A stretch of 64,000 bases of DNA from Pseudomonadota bacterium. Its GTDB lineage: Bacteria; Pseudomonadota; Alphaproteobacteria; Caulobacterales; Caulobacteraceae. Both the position numbers and the translations under genes were made by a program. The notes beneath the pieces are model-generated. The model searched no databases and was not told the DNA's origin. It saw only the letters and a list, made by a program, of their open reading frames with translations. The stretch lies in NCBI GenBank assembly GCA_023451375.1, contig JAEXZS010000010.1, positions 62,001 through 126,000 of the forward strand, written 5' to 3'. How positions within the stretch are numbered: the first letter of the stretch is position 1; every line of letters starts with the position of its first letter. Of this stretch, positions 62,001 through 64,000 are shown piece by piece.

Positions 62001-62488
62001 CGCGCGAAATCGGACCAGAGCTCGATCGCATGGCCCACGTCCACGATCACCAGGAAGGGCGGCCATTCATCCAGCGCCTTCGCGTAGGATTCCGCCTGGC
62101 GCTTGGCGGCGCGCATCAGCCGGTCCAGCGCGTCCTGCGACGGCTTCCGCTTGCGCGCGACCGGTTGCGAGAACAGCGCCAGCTGAACGGCCGGATCAAA
62201 GACGCCGCCGTCGCGGCGCTTCATCGATTGCTTCGCTTCAAGGACGAAGCAGCCGCGCTTCGCACAATCGATGTAGCCGGGGTGGCCGCTCCCGTCTTCG
62301 TGCCGGAACCTGACGGGGCGTTCGAAGCAGTAGTCGAGGTCGCCCATTCGTTCATCGTCCGGCGCCGGGGCGCCGATCAGGCGACACAGCTGGATGATGA
62401 AGGTCTGGTAGTGCGCGCGCTCGCTTATAGGGGCGCGGGACCAATGGGCGATGAACGCATCGACAGCCTCTGATTGTCCACCCGACAT
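59039..62488 (-). CDS. Solitary MmeI-like restriction-methylation enzyme (Type IIL/IIG)
   Basis: This 1149-residue single-chain enzyme combines cleavage and adenine methylation. An N-terminal PD-ExK nuclease shows Asp74-X9-Glu84-X-Lys86 (YIDCAKRGCFVLEAKQS), the same spacing as in MmeI. A helical linker and the methyltransferase follow, with motif X-like ELGAHYTP, motif I VLDPACGTGNFLYVA (429-438) and motif IV IVGNPPF (577-580). A target-recognition region follows (about 740-960). The last 150 residues are an extra tail with a winged-helix-like end (LLSMLRRRGVPMRPDALAAAF … LAVLAASGAVQRSEQGW). No separate restriction, specificity or BREX/DISARM genes are adjacent. It starts 37 bp after hutI. 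Confidence 0.88.
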   Translation of the reverse strand: MSGGQSEAVDAFIAHWSRAPISERAHYQTFIIQLCRLIGAPAPDDERMGDLDYCFERPVRFRHEDGSGHPGYIDCAKRGCFVLEAKQSMKRRDGGVFDPAVQLALFSQPVARKRKPSQDALDRLMRAAKRQAESYAKALDEWPPFLVIVDVGHAIELWSDFARQGKGYTQFPDRARYRITLDQLREPEVRDRLLRVWTDPMSLDPSAKIAEVTTDIAARLAWLVRSIRSRLRREDDDRATRAAHANRTAMFVMQCIFAMFADSVGLIEERGFQVFLESYRGKADRFHEAARVFFRTMDQGGHCLATQQRIRRFNGGLFRNVDPLPVTEAELEALIAAAKCDWSLVEPAIFGGLLEQALDPAERSELGAHYTPASYVERLIEATVMEPLRSDWEAAEAQAIGLYIAGDVTGARRMVRDFHDQLCRVRVLDPACGTGNFLYVAMRMIKTLEGDVLSVLTEMGESQGFLDLEGHVVSPEQFYGLEKNNYAAWIAEVVMWIGYLQWHFRVFGDAKPSEPILNDFKRVECTDALIRCARIEVARVREEGAEGLFLQTSEREVERYVDPRPTPWPSVHFIVGNPPFIGGKDLRAELGDGYVEALAAIRGGRFRSADLVTAWWDRAAEILTDKGSILRRFGFITTNSITQTFSRRVIEHHLQRHPPLRIVFAVPDHPWVVGQGRADVRIAMSVVERGAPDGQGRWLKVKSEAGLNGDHPRLTFEERQGMIGADLMIDTGLRRAVPLRANSGLAHRGVQLMGAGFLVMPQRAQALLASSDPEASSPIKVYRNGRDLANRPRGLMAIDLFGWDEAQARRQHPLIYQHLLETVKPERDRNNRATYRDNWWIFGEPRRELRDAMAGLDRCIVTVETAKHRWFRFLDADVLPDNKLVVIASDDPVVLGVLSSRQHRAWFAANAGRIGEYEREAVYVKGACFDCFPFPDIDPVLAAELGAVAEELDSTRASAIERHPALTMTGLYNARARWVQEESLTPSERDVHETGRIGVLDHLHRRIDRLVAKAYGWPEDLPDAAVVERLIALSRARSDDEARGVIRFLRPSYQARRQPRTAGPRQTESLPMAEAPLPALPDEPGPLASTLLSMLRRRGVPMRPDALAAAFNGPPVRKRRKIQHTLAVLAASGAVQRSEQGWFAPRRLV

Positions 62489-62498
62489 AGTGACAATC
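62472..62498. promoter_or_regulatory. Inverted repeat centred on the start codon of the MmeI-like gene
   Basis: GATTGTC (62472-62478) and GACAATC (62492-62498) form perfect 7-bp arms separated by 13 bp, so the half-sites are 20 bp apart, about two helical turns. The start codon (62486-62488) lies between them, and the right arm overlaps the proposed -10 box. The layout is that of an operator for a dimeric repressor, possibly the enzyme itself through its winged-helix tail. Confidence 0.5.
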
Positions 62499-62524
62499 TA
62501 TGATTAGGATTCGCCAAGTTGCAA
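62496..62524 (-). promoter_or_regulatory. Candidate promoter of the MmeI-like gene
   Basis: On the minus strand TTGCAA (62524-62519) and ATAGAT (62501-62496) are 17 bp apart in an AT-rich stretch. The -10 box is seven bases from the ATG, implying a leaderless or very short leader. It lies across the 3' end of hutI, giving the gene its own transcription inside the hut locus. Confidence 0.45.
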
Positions 62525-62525
62525 C

Positions 62526-63734
62526 CTAAAGAGGCGCTCCCTGGATCCATCTTCGGCACTGGATCGGCTTGCCCAGCCAATAGGCGAGTTCAGCCGGGCG
62601 AACGATGTCCCACGCCGTCAAGTCCGCGGCCAGGCCGGCGGCGATGCGCCCCACACGGTCCGCCAGACCCAGCGCTCGGGCGGCGTTTCGCGTCGCCCCC
62701 GACAGCGCCTCCTCGGGCGTCAGGCGGAACTGCACACAGGCCAGGTTCAGCGCGGCGGTCATGGAGGCGAGCGGCGAGGTGCCGGGGTTGCAGTCCGTGG
62801 CGACCGCCATTCGCACGCCGTGGCGACGGAGCAGGTCGACCGGCGGCGCCTTGGTCTCTCGCAGCATCAGATAGGCGCCGGGCAGCAGCACGGCGACGAC
62901 GCCCGCCTCGGCCATCGCCCGCACCCCGCGCTCGGTCGTGTGTTCGATGTGATCGGCCGACAAGGCGCCGTAGCGGGCGGCAAGGTCCGCGCCGCCTCCG
63001 TCAGACAGCTGATCGGCGTGCAGCTTGACCGGCAAACCCAGCGCCTTGGCCCTGTCAAACAGGCGGGCCACCTCGTCCGTGGAAAAGGCGATGGGCTCGC
63101 AATAGGCGTCGACCGCGTCGACCAGCCCCTCCGAATGCGCGGCCGGCAGGATCTCGTCCACCGCCAGATCGACATAGGCCTTGCGGTCAGGCTTGTATTC
63201 AGGCGGCAGGGCGTGGAGGCCCAGGTAGCTGGTGCGCACGCGCACGCCGCCCTCGCGCCCGATCCTTCGGGCGACGCGCAGCATCTTCAGTTCGCTGTCA
63301 CGGTCCAGGCCGTAGCCGGACTTGATCTCCACCGCGGTGACGCCGGTCGCCTTCAGCCCTTCCAGCCGAACCATGGCCGAGGCGAAAAGGTCATCCTCCG
63401 ATGCCTCGCGCGTGGCGCGCACAGAGGCGAGGATCCCGCCGCCGGCGCGCGCGATCTCCTCGTAGGTGGCGCCGCCCAGCCGCTGTTCGAACTCGGCCGA
63501 CCGGTCGCCGCCGAAGATCAGGTGGGTGTGACAGTCGATCAGGCCCGGCGTGACCCAGCGGCCGTCGAGGCGTTCGACCTCGGCCGCATCGACGTCGGGC
63601 ATGCCGTGGCGCGCGCCCACCCATGCGATCCGGCCATCGCGGATGGCGATCGCCCCGTCGTGGACCGCCCCGTAGGGGGCGCCCTCGTTCATCGTGGCGA
63701 CGTGACAGTCGATCAGCAGGCGGTCGACCTTCAT
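62526..63734 (-). CDS. hutI: Imidazolonepropionase
   Basis: This 402-residue amidohydrolase converts imidazolone-5-propionate to N-formimino-glutamate in histidine degradation. The first metal-binding motif is LIDCHTHLIFGGDRSAEF near residue 66. VEIKSGYGLDRDSELKML, YLGLHALPPEYKP, KLHADQLSDGGGADLAARYGALSADHIEHT and the late VATDCNPGTSPLASM follow, as in characterised HutI. It overlaps the hutC stop by ATGA. The usual hutH, hutU and hutG genes are not downstream in this window; an MmeI-like gene takes that place. Confidence 0.95.
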   Translation of the reverse strand: MKVDRLLIDCHVATMNEGAPYGAVHDGAIAIRDGRIAWVGARHGMPDVDAAEVERLDGRWVTPGLIDCHTHLIFGGDRSAEFEQRLGGATYEEIARAGGGILASVRATREASEDDLFASAMVRLEGLKATGVTAVEIKSGYGLDRDSELKMLRVARRIGREGGVRVRTSYLGLHALPPEYKPDRKAYVDLAVDEILPAAHSEGLVDAVDAYCEPIAFSTDEVARLFDRAKALGLPVKLHADQLSDGGGADLAARYGALSADHIEHTTERGVRAMAEAGVVAVLLPGAYLMLRETKAPPVDLLRRHGVRMAVATDCNPGTSPLASMTAALNLACVQFRLTPEEALSGATRNAARALGLADRVGRIAAGLAADLTAWDIVRPAELAYWLGKPIQCRRWIQGAPL

Positions 63735-64000
63735 CGACGATCTCCAACGGAAGAGAAGCGGGCGACCAGATCGTAGCGCTCGCCGGGAAAGGTCTGCCAG
63801 ACCCGCGTGACCCCCTGCCGGTCGCGCCAGGTGCGCCGTTCGACGCGCAGACAGGCGGCGCCGGTCGCAAGGCCGAGCAGACGCGCGTCGTGCGCGTCCG
63901 CCTCGACGGCGGCGATACGATTCTCGGCCTCAGTCCAGGGCGCGGCGTCCAGCAGCCATGTTCCCGGGGGAATGATGTGGAAGTCGACCTCGGCCGCCTC
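63731..64000 (-). CDS. hutC: Histidine utilisation repressor HutC, C-terminal part (cut by window edge)
   Basis: The last 89 residues of a GntR-family HutC-type repressor are visible. This is the UTRA ligand-binding domain, with the subgroup pattern WLLDAAPWTEAENRI, DARLLGLATGAACLRVERRTWR and VTRVWQTFPGERYDLVARF. The N-terminal winged helix lies beyond the window. HutC represses hut genes until urocanate binds. The TGA overlaps the hutI ATG. Confidence 0.9.
   Translation of the reverse strand, partial: EAAEVDFHIIPPGTWLLDAAPWTEAENRIAAVEADAHDARLLGLATGAACLRVERRTWRDRQGVTRVWQTFPGERYDLVARFSSVGDRR

Noticed and set aside
59039..62488. BREX (PglX) or DISARM methyltransferase
   Set aside because: The N-terminal Asp-X9-Glu-X-Lys nuclease motif fits MmeI-type enzymes, and none of the other BREX or DISARM genes are beside it.

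Overview
The window is one contiguous piece of a GC-rich (roughly two-thirds G+C) alphaproteobacterial chromosome. MipZ, a CC0125/CC1285-type lipoprotein, two DUF2336 proteins, an ATP12 chaperone and an HWE-family sensor kinase point to the Caulobacteraceae, and the general style is Brevundimonas-like. The genus is an inference; there is no 16S gene here. No rRNA, CRISPR array, prophage, transposase or replication origin was seen. Two tRNA genes are present (Thr-TGT and Val-CAC). Both window ends cut genes (mrdA at the left, hutC at the right).

Left part (1-19.2 kb). The cell-shape operon mreB / mreC-mreD-mrdA is followed by a small haemerythrin-like gene, a TVP38-type membrane protein, an aspartate aminotransferase with a strong terminator, and the Sec auxiliary operon yajC-secD-secF. 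Next comes the stress and repair cluster surE-pcm-nlpD-like, with a four-copy tandem repeat between pcm and the nlpD-like gene. serS follows, carrying a compositionally foreign in-frame insertion of about 88 codons and flanked by inverted copies of a dispersed repeat. Then come a holin-like membrane protein, a HIT protein, tRNA-Thr, a TetR regulator, an orphan prepilin peptidase and the ferrous iron transporter feoAB with a Fur-like box.

Middle part (18.7-44.9 kb). A lipoprotein cytochrome c, an RND efflux pump with its adaptor, a beta-barrel-like protein and a class II aldolase are followed by a cell-regulation neighbourhood: two DUF2336 genes, nadK, an orphan Hpt, a lytic transglycosylase and a TonB-like protein. 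After that come housekeeping genes: a DAO oxidase, GTP-dependent PEPCK, three pseudouridine synthases, ATP12, crcB, rarA, an HtrA-type protease, a J-domain protein and the division-site regulator mipZ.

Right part (45-64 kb). panC is followed by an aromatic amino-acid block on the minus strand: class II DAHP synthase, an ACT-less prephenate dehydratase, a short Tyr/Phe-rich leader peptide with alternative RNA pairings, and a chorismate mutase fused to a degenerate dehydratase-like domain. Next are tRNA-Val, a dicarboxylate/glutamate symporter, gph, glmU-rpiA, glutathione reductase with unusual 9-bp upstream repeats, a carboxylesterase, and an HWE kinase with its response regulator. A solitary MmeI-like restriction-methylation enzyme sits directly behind hutC-hutI.

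The most noteworthy observations are the SerRS insertion, the Tyr/Phe attenuator-like leader with the split dehydratase arrangement, the inverted repeat centred on the start codon of the solitary restriction-modification gene, and the repeat arrays at pcm and gor.
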